This document shows, piece by piece, positions 1 to 4,618 of a stretch of DNA of 7,199 nt. How positions within the stretch are numbered: position 1 is the first letter of the stretch; each line of letters starts with the position of its first letter. The notes under the pieces are model-generated. The model searched no databases, had not been told where the DNA came from, and was given only the letters and a program-made list of their open reading frames with translations. Origin of the DNA: Bacteroidota bacterium (GTDB taxonomy: Bacteria > Bacteroidota > Bacteroidia > Bacteroidales > UBA4417). Where the stretch lies: NCBI GenBank assembly GCA_020048595.1, contig JAIFMH010000052.1:1-7199 (forward strand), read 5' to 3'. The translations under genes were made by a program, and so were the position numbers.

Positions 1-270
1 GCTGTTGATTGTTTCCAGTCGTTGGGAGTAAGCGCAATTATAGCTGAATCCTTTGGTGCCATTTACGAACGGAATGCAATTAATGCTGCGTTCCCTATTC
101 TGACTTACACTTCAGGACAACTGGAAGAACTTGGTTTAGAGCAGAATGACCAAGTAAAGATTAATTTCAAAACCGGAGAACTTACTAATCTAACTAAAAA
201 TAAATCACTGATTATCAATAAGTTTTATGACGCTCAAATGCAGATTTACAAAAATGGAGGTTTACTGTAA
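1..270 (+). CDS. leuD: 3-isopropylmalate dehydratase small subunit (LeuD-type), 3' part only
   Basis: This is the C-terminal 89 residues of an aconitase-superfamily swivel domain; the reading frame is open from base 1 and ends at TAA 268-270. The segment GVSAIIAESFGAIYERNAIN, followed by AAFPIL, is the usual LeuD pattern (G-x-x-x-[VI]-I-A-x-S-F-x-x-I-x-x-R-N-x-x-N), and the end has the typical D-x-V-x-[IV]-x-x-x-x-G-x-[LI]-x-N-L-T and C-terminal GGL. In the family, LeuD pairs with LeuC to isomerise 2- and 3-isopropylmalate in leucine synthesis, in the cytoplasm. Homoaconitase, a dimethylmalate dehydratase small subunit or the C-terminal domain of a fused aconitase cannot be excluded, because the N-terminal part and any leuC neighbour lie outside the window. 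The protein stops right after GGLL, a little shorter than many homologues. It converges with the minus-strand gene downstream. Confidence 0.8.
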   Translation, partial: AVDCFQSLGVSAIIAESFGAIYERNAINAAFPILTYTSGQLEELGLEQNDQVKINFKTGELTNLTKNKSLIINKFYDAQMQIYKNGGLL

Positions 271-300
271 TTTGTTTTCCTCCCCTTTCTGAAATAATAA

Positions 301-335
301 AAAAGCCCGGAGAAATTTCTTCGGGCTTTTCTTTT
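301..335. terminator. Bidirectional rho-independent terminator
   Basis: AAAAGCCCG (301-309) pairs perfectly with CGGGCTTTT (322-330) across a 12-base loop that can itself pair further (AGAAATTTCT). A T-rich tail (CTTTTTCTTT) follows on the plus strand, and on the minus strand the stem is followed by TTATTATTTC after the U-rich arm. It sits between the end of leuD and the end of the convergent minus-strand gene, so it can serve both. Confidence 0.9.
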
Positions 336-338
336 TCT

Positions 339-704
339 TTAATCGATATCATGTTGTGACTCCGGATTTTTTCGACCCACAAAGTAAAAAATCAGTCCCG
401 GAATGATAAAAGGCAAACCATAAATCAACGCCATTTTAATTCCAACAGTTCCTCCTAACATTATAAGATAAAGAGCCATAACCACACCTCCTGAAATCAT
501 GATCAGGCTTCCAAGCTTGGGTTTAGTGATTGCCCATATATACCCAATTACGGTAAAAATCATCATGATCAGGATGGGAATAACGCTGTATTTGCCGTCA
601 AAAAGATCAATAACTCCATCCGAAATGAGGAAGAATAAGAAAAATGCTGAAGCCTGAAATCCAAGAATCAGCGCGATGTAATGTAGTATTCTAGTAGCAT
701 TCAT
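339..704 (-). CDS. Small integral membrane protein, four predicted helices, function unknown
   Basis: A 121-residue hydrophobic protein if started at the ATG at 704-702. The frame extends to a TTG at 713, but the ATG is preferred because it gives a normal MNATRILHYIA start and has a purine-rich GGAAAG just upstream. Hydrophobic stretches suggest four transmembrane helices at about residues 6-27, 41-60, 65-84 and 90-110, with a charged soluble tail (GRKNPESQHDID). The ISDGVIDLFDGKY loop between helices 1 and 2, and the pattern G-Y-I-W-A-x-x-K-P-K-x-G after helix 2, resemble small Bacteroidota membrane proteins of the DUF7670 kind; that family name is recalled, not checked. No catalytic motif is visible. 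It lies 24 bases downstream of the lipoprotein gene on the same strand, so the two are probably co-transcribed. Confidence 0.7.
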   Translation of the reverse strand: MNATRILHYIALILGFQASAFFLFFLISDGVIDLFDGKYSVIPILIMMIFTVIGYIWAITKPKLGSLIMISGGVVMALYLIMLGGTVGIKMALIYGLPFIIPGLIFYFVGRKNPESQHDID

Positions 705-728
705 ACTTTCCAAGTTTAATTATTTGTT

Positions 729-1331
729 CTAATTTGTACCAAATTCTGTTTTTATATTTAAATATCCAGGGTATACAATCGGTATTCCGCTTACCAAAAT
801 GGTAGGTTTCATTTTAAGCGTAAACCTGGTTGGCTTATTTCCGGAGCCTGCCAGATTCATCCCGAAATTAATAACGGCATCAGCACTTTTTCCTTTTAAT
901 GCTTCTTTTAAATCAACATGCATTTGCATTGGAATAATCGCCGTCCCGTTATTTGCAGGAATGGTTACCTGTTTATCAAGTATACCTTGCGTCATTTCTA
1001 TATCATCAATTAAAAGAATCCAATCAATTTTTGTCATTCCAGCCGCGGATGCATTGGGATTTTTAGCTTCAATATTCAATGTAAAATCAAGTGGGAACGC
1101 CTGTGATGATAATGCAGAAGCAATTTTAGCGGCATCAAACATATTCATATCTGATACCGTTTTGACATTTTGAACATTAATTCCTGCAAGTGTCAATTGC
1201 TGTACTGATTCAATCCTGAAATCGCATTTAGTAAGATTACTCATTTGAGAAACCTGCTTCAGAACATCACAGGATGAAAAAGTAATCAGAAAGCTAATCG
1301 AGGCTATGAGTAGTATTTTTGTAGTCCGCAT
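729..1331 (-). CDS. Lipoprotein with LEA14/WHy-like domain
   Basis: A 200-residue protein if started at the ATG at 1331-1329. The frame continues 12 codons upstream, but the internal Met is immediately followed by a proper type II signal: MRTTK, a hydrophobic core (ILLIASISFLITF) and lipobox FSS-C21. The mature protein is therefore predicted to be lipid-anchored at the cell envelope. Residues about 80-140 carry the beta-strand pattern of LEA14/water-stress (WHy) domains: a hydrophobic strand then the signature NPN (91-93), an 'IDWILLIDDIEMTQG' strand pair ending in Gly, then 'IPANNGTA' and an alternating strand. Such domains are known from desiccation proteins and many bacterial lipoproteins of unknown role. 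No enzyme motif is seen. It is the first gene of a minus-strand pair with the membrane protein at 339-704 and is divergent from the Rrf2 genes. The domain call rests on pattern only. Confidence 0.75.
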   Translation of the reverse strand: MRTTKILLIASISFLITFSSCDVLKQVSQMSNLTKCDFRIESVQQLTLAGINVQNVKTVSDMNMFDAAKIASALSSQAFPLDFTLNIEAKNPNASAAGMTKIDWILLIDDIEMTQGILDKQVTIPANNGTAIIPMQMHVDLKEALKGKSADAVINFGMNLAGSGNKPTRFTLKMKPTILVSGIPIVYPGYLNIKTEFGTN

Positions 1332-1416
1332 TATAGTGTTATCAGTGTATGAAAGTTGGATAATCAAAAATCATTCCATACCACTTATTTAGAATTGCTT
1401 CAAATTGCATTGTTAA

Positions 1417-1427
1417 TACTGACAGTA
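1417..1427. promoter_or_regulatory. 11-bp perfect palindrome upstream of the first Rrf2 gene
   Basis: TACTG-A-CAGTA is a perfect dyad lying about 14 bases upstream of the putative -7 box at 1441, in the 142-base divergent space between the lipoprotein and Rrf2 genes. Position and symmetry suit a regulator site, but a palindrome this short can occur by chance and no copy was noticed before the other genes. Confidence 0.3.
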
Positions 1428-1440
1428 AAATAATAATACC

Positions 1441-1464
1441 GACATTTGAGCAATTAAATACTTA
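1441..1464 (+). promoter_or_regulatory. Putative promoter -7 box and operator of Rrf2 gene 1
   Basis: GACATTTG (1441-1448) differs by one base from the Bacteroidota -7 consensus TAnnTTTG. It opens a 21-base block (1444-1464) that matches 18 of 21 positions in the leader of the second Rrf2 gene (1952-1972), with shared pattern ATTTGnGCAnTnAAATAC followed by TTA. The dyad CATTTG-N6-TAAATA (1443-1460) is imperfect here, 4 of 6 pairs. No convincing -33 TTG at normal spacing was found. ATG 1474 lies close downstream with no Shine-Dalgarno sequence. Confidence 0.45.
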
Positions 1465-1473
1465 TATAACAGA

Positions 1474-1875
1474 ATGGCTAAAATTGTTTCATATTCCGAA
1501 GCCGCCTCCATTGGCATGCATGGCATGGTGCTGGTTGCACGTGCCGGTGATACTATAAATGTTCAAAAAATTGCTGATATAACCGGTTCGTCACGTCATC
1601 ACGTGGCTAAAGTAATGCAAAGACTGGTAAAAGAAGGATTTTTATTCTCAAACCGCGGACCTTCAGGGGGTTTTAAATTAAATATTGAGCCAGAAAAAAT
1701 TACTTTATTGCAAATTTACGAAGCAATTGAAGGACAAGTAAAAGTAATAAGTTGTCCGCACGAAAAGCAGGTTTGTCCCTTTGAGAAGTGTATATTGGGG
1801 ACAGTTGTTTCCAAAATGACACACACCTTCCGCGAACACTTATCATCAAATACCCTTGCCGACTTAATGGAATAG
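1474..1875 (+). CDS. Rrf2-family Fe-S transcriptional regulator 1 (NsrR/IscR-like)
   Basis: A 133-residue protein, normal for Rrf2 regulators. The N-terminal winged helix-turn-helix covers roughly residues 5-75: the family hallmarks are YSEAASIGMHGM at the start, the recognition region SSRHHVAKVMQRLVKEGFL, and the wing SNRGPSGGFKL (R61-G62-P63-S-G-G). The dimerisation helix starts at about 78 (LLQIYEAIEG). Three cysteines, C94, C101 and C106 (C-x6-C-x4-C-I-L-G), fall where IscR and NsrR bind a [2Fe-2S] or [4Fe-4S] cluster, and E9 aligns by eye with the acidic N-terminal ligand (Asp8) of actinobacterial NsrR. A cluster-controlled DNA-binding protein sensing NO, redox or Fe-S status is therefore likely; the exact signal cannot be read from sequence. 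It is the first gene of a six-gene same-strand run and is related to the next gene. Confidence 0.9.
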   Translation: MAKIVSYSEAASIGMHGMVLVARAGDTINVQKIADITGSSRHHVAKVMQRLVKEGFLFSNRGPSGGFKLNIEPEKITLLQIYEAIEGQVKVISCPHEKQVCPFEKCILGTVVSKMTHTFREHLSSNTLADLME

Positions 1876-1948
1876 CAGGATCTCCCCTATTCTGATATAA
1901 AATCCCATAATTTCAATTGTCAGGTTTACATACTTGAAAAATAGTTTG

Positions 1949-1972
1949 TATATTTGCGCATTCAAATACTTA
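1949..1972 (+). promoter_or_regulatory. Promoter -7 box and candidate operator of Rrf2 gene 2
   Basis: TATATTTG (1949-1956) is an exact TAnnTTTG -7 element; TTTACA at 1925-1930, 18 bases upstream, is a weak -33 candidate. The box overlaps a perfect dyad, TATTTG-N6-CAAATA (1951-1968), which would let a bound dimer block the promoter. The block 1952-1972 is the counterpart of 1444-1464 before the first Rrf2 gene. Because the promoter lies here, the TTG codon at 1954, although in frame, is unlikely to be a start. Confidence 0.6.
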
Positions 1973-1986
1973 AATTCCTATATAGC

Positions 1987-2406
1987 ATGAGCCGACTTGT
2001 ACATATTTCAGAAGCAGCCTCCCTGGCTATTCATAGTTTGGCTCTGATTGCATCTTCCTCAGAAAGGCTTAATGCAAAAAAGATTTCTGAAATTCTTCAT
2101 GTTTCGCAAAATCATCTTGCCAAAATCCTACAGGTACTTGCCAAAAATGAATACCTGGAGTCGAATCGCGGACCAGGTGGTGGTTTTACTTTTAAAAAGA
2201 ATGCCGATCTGATCAGTATGCTTGAAATTTATCAACTGATTGAAGGCAATGTGGACTGTCAGTTTTGTGGAATCAGCGAGAATAAATGCCCATTTATTAC
2301 TTGTATTTTTGGAGGAAAACCGGATAAACTTACAAATGAATTCGTTGAATATTTAACTAATACAAAAATATCAGATCTTAAAACAAAAAACATTAAATAT
2401 GCTTAG
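1987..2406 (+). CDS. Rrf2-family Fe-S transcriptional regulator 2
   Basis: A 139-residue paralogue of the preceding gene. The ATG at 1987 is chosen over the in-frame TTG at 1954 because the latter lies inside the promoter box and because MSRLVHISEAASLAIHSL aligns end to end with the first regulator. The winged helix carries SQNHLAKILQVLAKNEYL and the wing SNRGPGGGFTF, followed by the dimerisation helix from LEIYQLIEG. It has four cysteines, C91, C94, C101 and C106 (C-x2-C-x6-C-x4-C), so the three cluster-ligand positions of regulator 1 are kept and one is added. E9 is also conserved. A cluster-sensing repressor or activator is the likely role. Its stop overlaps the start of the ferredoxin-like gene by 8 bases, which points to translational coupling and a shared function. 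Confidence 0.9.
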   Translation: MSRLVHISEAASLAIHSLALIASSSERLNAKKISEILHVSQNHLAKILQVLAKNEYLESNRGPGGGFTFKKNADLISMLEIYQLIEGNVDCQFCGISENKCPFITCIFGGKPDKLTNEFVEYLTNTKISDLKTKNIKYA

Positions 2407-3328
2407 AAAGATCATTCAAATTGATGAAGAAAAATGTAACGGATGTGGATTATGCATTCCGAACTGTCATGAAGGAGCACTGCAGATAATTGATGGCAAA
2501 GCGCGGTTAATCAGCGACTTGTTTTGCGATGGACTTGGCGCTTGTTTGGGCCACTGTCCCGAAGGAGCAATTGAAATTATTGAGCGTGAGGCAGAACCGT
2601 ACAATGAAACCGTGGTTATGGAAACTATTGTTAAACAGGGTAGAAATACGATCCTGGCTCACCTCGAACACCTGCGTGATCACAATGAGCATGAGTTTTT
2701 AAAACAAGCTGTTGCTTACATTAAAAACAATAATATCGACCTCAGCCCCGGTGCTGAAGTTAAATCAACAACTTCATCACCATTAATTTTCCCTACTATG
2801 AAAGATGCATTGAATCATGTTAAACCTGAACAGGAAAGTGCCTGTGGTTGTGGAAGTTCTAAAACCATCGATTTCCGGATCGATATGGATAAGTTAAATA
2901 CAGTTGCAGCAACAGCTGCTGCTGTAGCATCTGATGCTCCTGCTCCCTCTGAACTTCGCCAATGGCCTGTTCAACTTCACCTGGTTAACCCGATGGCTTC
3001 CTATTTTCAGGGTGCGGATGTGGTATTAGCCGCTGATTGTGTGGCATTTGCTATGGGTGATTTTCATAATCGTCTACTTAAAAATAAATCTCTGGCAATT
3101 GCCTGTCCGAAACTTGATACCAATAAAGATGTTTATCTGGAAAAACTGGTTACAATGATTTCGGATGCAAAAATCAATACTTTAACTGTTCCCATTATGG
3201 AAGTACCTTGTTGTGGAGGATTGATTCAAATGGCTAAAATGGCCGTTCAGCAATCAGGACGGAATATCCCTATCAAGAAAATAGTTGTAGGGATTAAGGG
3301 AGATATTTTGAACGAAGAATGGGTATAA
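2399..3328 (+). CDS. 4Fe-4S ferredoxin-domain protein with cysteine-rich C-terminal domain
   Basis: A 309-residue, probably cytoplasmic protein. The N-terminal ferredoxin module has one full motif, C13-x2-C16-x2-C19-x3-C23, and a second motif C43-x5-C49-x3-C53 in which the usual second cysteine is Leu46, so the second cluster is either unusually ligated or a 3Fe-4S type. A middle linker holds ACGCGS (C149, C151) and an Ala-rich stretch (169-179). The C-terminal part (about 185-305) has ELRQWPVQLHLVNP, AADCVAFAMGDFH (C214), ACPKLD (C236) and EVPCCGGL (C271, C272). I recall this arrangement (ELRQWPVQLHL...CPKLD...EVPCC) from widespread ferredoxin-like proteins of anaerobes, whose reaction is not established as far as I know. 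Electron transfer or cluster binding is inferred. It is coupled to Rrf2 gene 2 and followed, after a repeat-bearing gap, by the cupin-ygbA-cupin genes. Confidence 0.85.
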   Translation: MLRKIIQIDEEKCNGCGLCIPNCHEGALQIIDGKARLISDLFCDGLGACLGHCPEGAIEIIEREAEPYNETVVMETIVKQGRNTILAHLEHLRDHNEHEFLKQAVAYIKNNNIDLSPGAEVKSTTSSPLIFPTMKDALNHVKPEQESACGCGSSKTIDFRIDMDKLNTVAATAAAVASDAPAPSELRQWPVQLHLVNPMASYFQGADVVLAADCVAFAMGDFHNRLLKNKSLAIACPKLDTNKDVYLEKLVTMISDAKINTLTVPIMEVPCCGGLIQMAKMAVQQSGRNIPIKKIVVGIKGDILNEEWV

Positions 3329-3333
3329 ATCGA

Positions 3334-3461
3334 GAAAATAGAAAATGGTGGAATAGAAAATAGTCTGAAGTAAATTCAATATTTAGATCATCATGAATTT
3401 TAAAACTTCAAACTATAGAATTTTGTAACAAAAACCATTTTCTGTTTTTCTATTTTCTATT
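3334..3461. repeat. Imperfect inverted-repeat element between ferredoxin and cupin genes
   Basis: The space 3329-3482 is almost filled by nested or alternative inverted repeats. AATAGAAAATAG (3352-3363) is the exact reverse complement of CTATTTTCTATT (3450-3461). GAAAATAGAAAATGG (3334-3348) can also pair with 3435-3450 with one bulge and one mismatch; these two outer pairings cross, so they are alternatives. Inside, TAGTCTGAAGT (3361-3371) pairs with ACTTCAAACTA (3405-3415) with one mismatch, and AAATTC (3372-3377) with GAATTT (3395-3400). This could be a small mobile or REP-like element, or an RNA structure that uncouples the upstream and downstream halves of the operon. Confidence 0.65.
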
Positions 3462-3482
3462 AACTAATTATTTGCACAAAAA

Positions 3483-3812
3483 ATGGAAAACACCAAAATT
3501 GAACACGGAACACCTTTCACATTTGCTGATTCGATCAGTTATCAGACTGATGGAATTGTAAGCAAGAGAATCATCCAGAAGGAAAAAGGAAACATCACTT
3601 TATTTGCATTTGATGCCGGCCAGAAACTTAGCGAGCACACTGCTCCGTTTGATGCATTGGTACAGGTAATGCAAGGAAGCGCAGAAATTGTTATCGGTGG
3701 AAATCCCAATCAACTTTCTGCTGGTCAAAGTATAATAATGCCGGCAAATATTCCTCATGCCGTAAATGCAAATGAAAGATTTATTATGCTTCTTACAATG
3801 ATCAGAGAATAA
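3483..3812 (+). CDS. Small single-domain cupin protein 1
   Basis: A 109-residue cupin barrel. Cupin motif 1 is FDAGQKLSEHTAPFDALVQV ending at Gly65: the usual H-x-H is reduced to H52-T-A, followed by PFD57. Motif 2 is LSAGQSIIMPANIPHAVNAN, with P87 and H92. Two histidines (H52, H92) and possibly D57 could still bind a metal, so the site is reduced rather than absent. The family includes many stand-alone cupins of unknown substrate. The ATG at 3483 follows the inverted-repeat element closely. It is 11 bases upstream of the YgbA-family gene, and a related second cupin lies on the other side of that gene. A role in binding a small molecule or metal in the same stress response is inferred from neighbours only. 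Confidence 0.85.
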   Translation: MENTKIEHGTPFTFADSISYQTDGIVSKRIIQKEKGNITLFAFDAGQKLSEHTAPFDALVQVMQGSAEIVIGGNPNQLSAGQSIIMPANIPHAVNANERFIMLLTMIRE

Positions 3813-3823
3813 AATCATAACTC

Positions 3824-4180
3824 ATGTTCCTGCTGAAGAGCCGTCGCGAAAGAGAATCTGTTATTGTTCAGACAATGATAAAAATGTATTGTCGGAAGAA
3901 CCATAATAGCGGGGATATTTTATGCGGGGACTGTGAATCACTTGTAAATTATGCAGAAAAGCGTCTTCTCTCGTGTATGTATGGTGAAATAAAGCCAGTG
4001 TGCAAGCATTGTCCGGTTCATTGTTACTCACCTGCGAAGCGTGAGCAAATGAAACAAGTGATGCGCTGGGCAGGCCCTAGAATGATATTCAGAAATCCGG
4101 TTTTTGCTGTTTTACATGTAATCGACAACTGGACTGCTCCCAAACTTGAAAAGAAAATCGTTCCCAAATCAAAAAGATAA
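3824..4180 (+). CDS. ygbA: YgbA / 'nitrous oxide-stimulated promoter' family cysteine-rich protein
   Basis: A 118-residue protein with the full YgbA pattern: RRERESVIVQTMIKMYCRKNH at the N terminus (C23), LCGDCESLVNYAEKRL (C34, C37), C51, KPVCKHCPVHCYSPAKREQM (C60, C63, C67) and VMRWAGPRMIFRNP. The seven cysteines and nearby histidines suggest a metal or Fe-S site. In enterobacteria ygbA belongs to the NsrR regulon and is switched on by nitric oxide; its biochemical role is, to my knowledge, unresolved. The lysine-rich tail (about 107-118) is not part of the conserved core. The ATG at 3824 is 11 bases after the first cupin, and the stop is 2 bases before the second cupin, a tight operon. Placement downstream of two NsrR-like Rrf2 proteins supports an NO-stress role here, by inference. 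The symbol is given for family membership. Confidence 0.9.
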   Translation: MFLLKSRRERESVIVQTMIKMYCRKNHNSGDILCGDCESLVNYAEKRLLSCMYGEIKPVCKHCPVHCYSPAKREQMKQVMRWAGPRMIFRNPVFAVLHVIDNWTAPKLEKKIVPKSKR

Positions 4181-4182
4181 AA

Positions 4183-4488
4183 ATGAGAATAGTTACAATA
4201 TCGGGAGCGTCCAAAGTGCCTTTCAACCTCGACGGATATATCATGCATTCGTCATCCTCACTGGAAGTTATTCATCTTTGTCTTCAACCAGGACAAGAAA
4301 TACTCCAGCATACAAATCCATTTGATGTTGTAGTTTGCCTGATTAACGGAGATGTTACGTTGCATCAGGACGATAATAAAATACAACTGACATTGTATGA
4401 TACTGTTGAATTGGAAAAGAACCTGAGTCGGGGCTTTTCGAATCATGGAAATAAAGAGGCCCGTCTTTTAATACTAAAGAAGTTTTAA
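4183..4488 (+). CDS. Small cupin-like protein 2 (degenerate metal site)
   Basis: A 101-residue protein whose central part, LQPGQEILQHTNPFDVVVCL followed by INGD, matches cupin motif 1 of the gene at 3483 (AGQKLSEHTAPFD...VMQG), with H43 and D48 at equivalent places. Motif 2 is not canonical: the P-x4-H is missing and LYDTVELEKNLSRGFSNHG (H88) stands in its place, so it may have lost metal binding or use a different ligand set. It starts 2 bases after the YgbA stop and is followed by a strong terminator, so it closes the operon. The HT-x-PFD motif shared with cupin 1 suggests the two arose from one ancestor and may act together. Function unknown. Confidence 0.8.
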   Translation: MRIVTISGASKVPFNLDGYIMHSSSSLEVIHLCLQPGQEILQHTNPFDVVVCLINGDVTLHQDDNKIQLTLYDTVELEKNLSRGFSNHGNKEARLLILKKF

Positions 4489-4514
4489 GTGACACGCAAT
4501 TTCTTATTTTTGAG

Positions 4515-4539
4515 AAGTGCCCTGGAGGCACTTTTTTTA
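4515..4539 (+). terminator. Rho-independent terminator of the Rrf2-ferredoxin-cupin-ygbA-cupin run
   Basis: AAGTGCC (4515-4521) pairs with GGCACTT (4527-4533) across a 5-base loop, followed by an uninterrupted T run to 4538. It begins 26 bases after the stop of the second cupin. Confidence 0.92.
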
Positions 4540-4574
4540 TGCTTAAAATCGAAAGGTATCATTGTTCAAATTAA

Positions 4575-4582
4575 TACCTTTG
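4575..4582 (+). promoter_or_regulatory. Promoter -7 box of the DUF5063 gene
   Basis: TACCTTTG is an exact TAnnTTTG element 36 bases upstream of the ATG at 4619, after the preceding terminator. No clear -33 TTG at 19-21 bases was found, so the call rests on the -7 box and its position. Confidence 0.5.
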
Positions 4583-4618
4583 ACGGATTAAATAACGATA
4601 ACTTTTGATAAAATTAAA

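Noticed and set aside
799..1173. 124-codon plus-strand frame opposite the lipoprotein gene
   Set aside because: It lies fully antisense to a gene with a clear signal peptide, lipobox and NPN domain motif, and its translation shows no family pattern.
1954..1986. TTG at 1954 as the start of Rrf2 gene 2
   Set aside because: It falls inside an exact -7 promoter box and operator-like dyad, and the extra 11 residues have no counterpart in the paralogue.
3334..3461. The AT-rich direct and inverted units as a CRISPR array
   Set aside because: Units differ in length and sequence, spacing is irregular, and the arms are inverted, not direct repeats with unique spacers.
3470..3478. ATTTGCACA just before the first cupin start, similar to the ATTTGCGCA of the Rrf2 leader
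   Set aside because: The TA of the TAnnTTTG box is not in register, the AAATACTTA half is absent, and it is only a few bases from the ATG; the match is too short to call an internal promoter.
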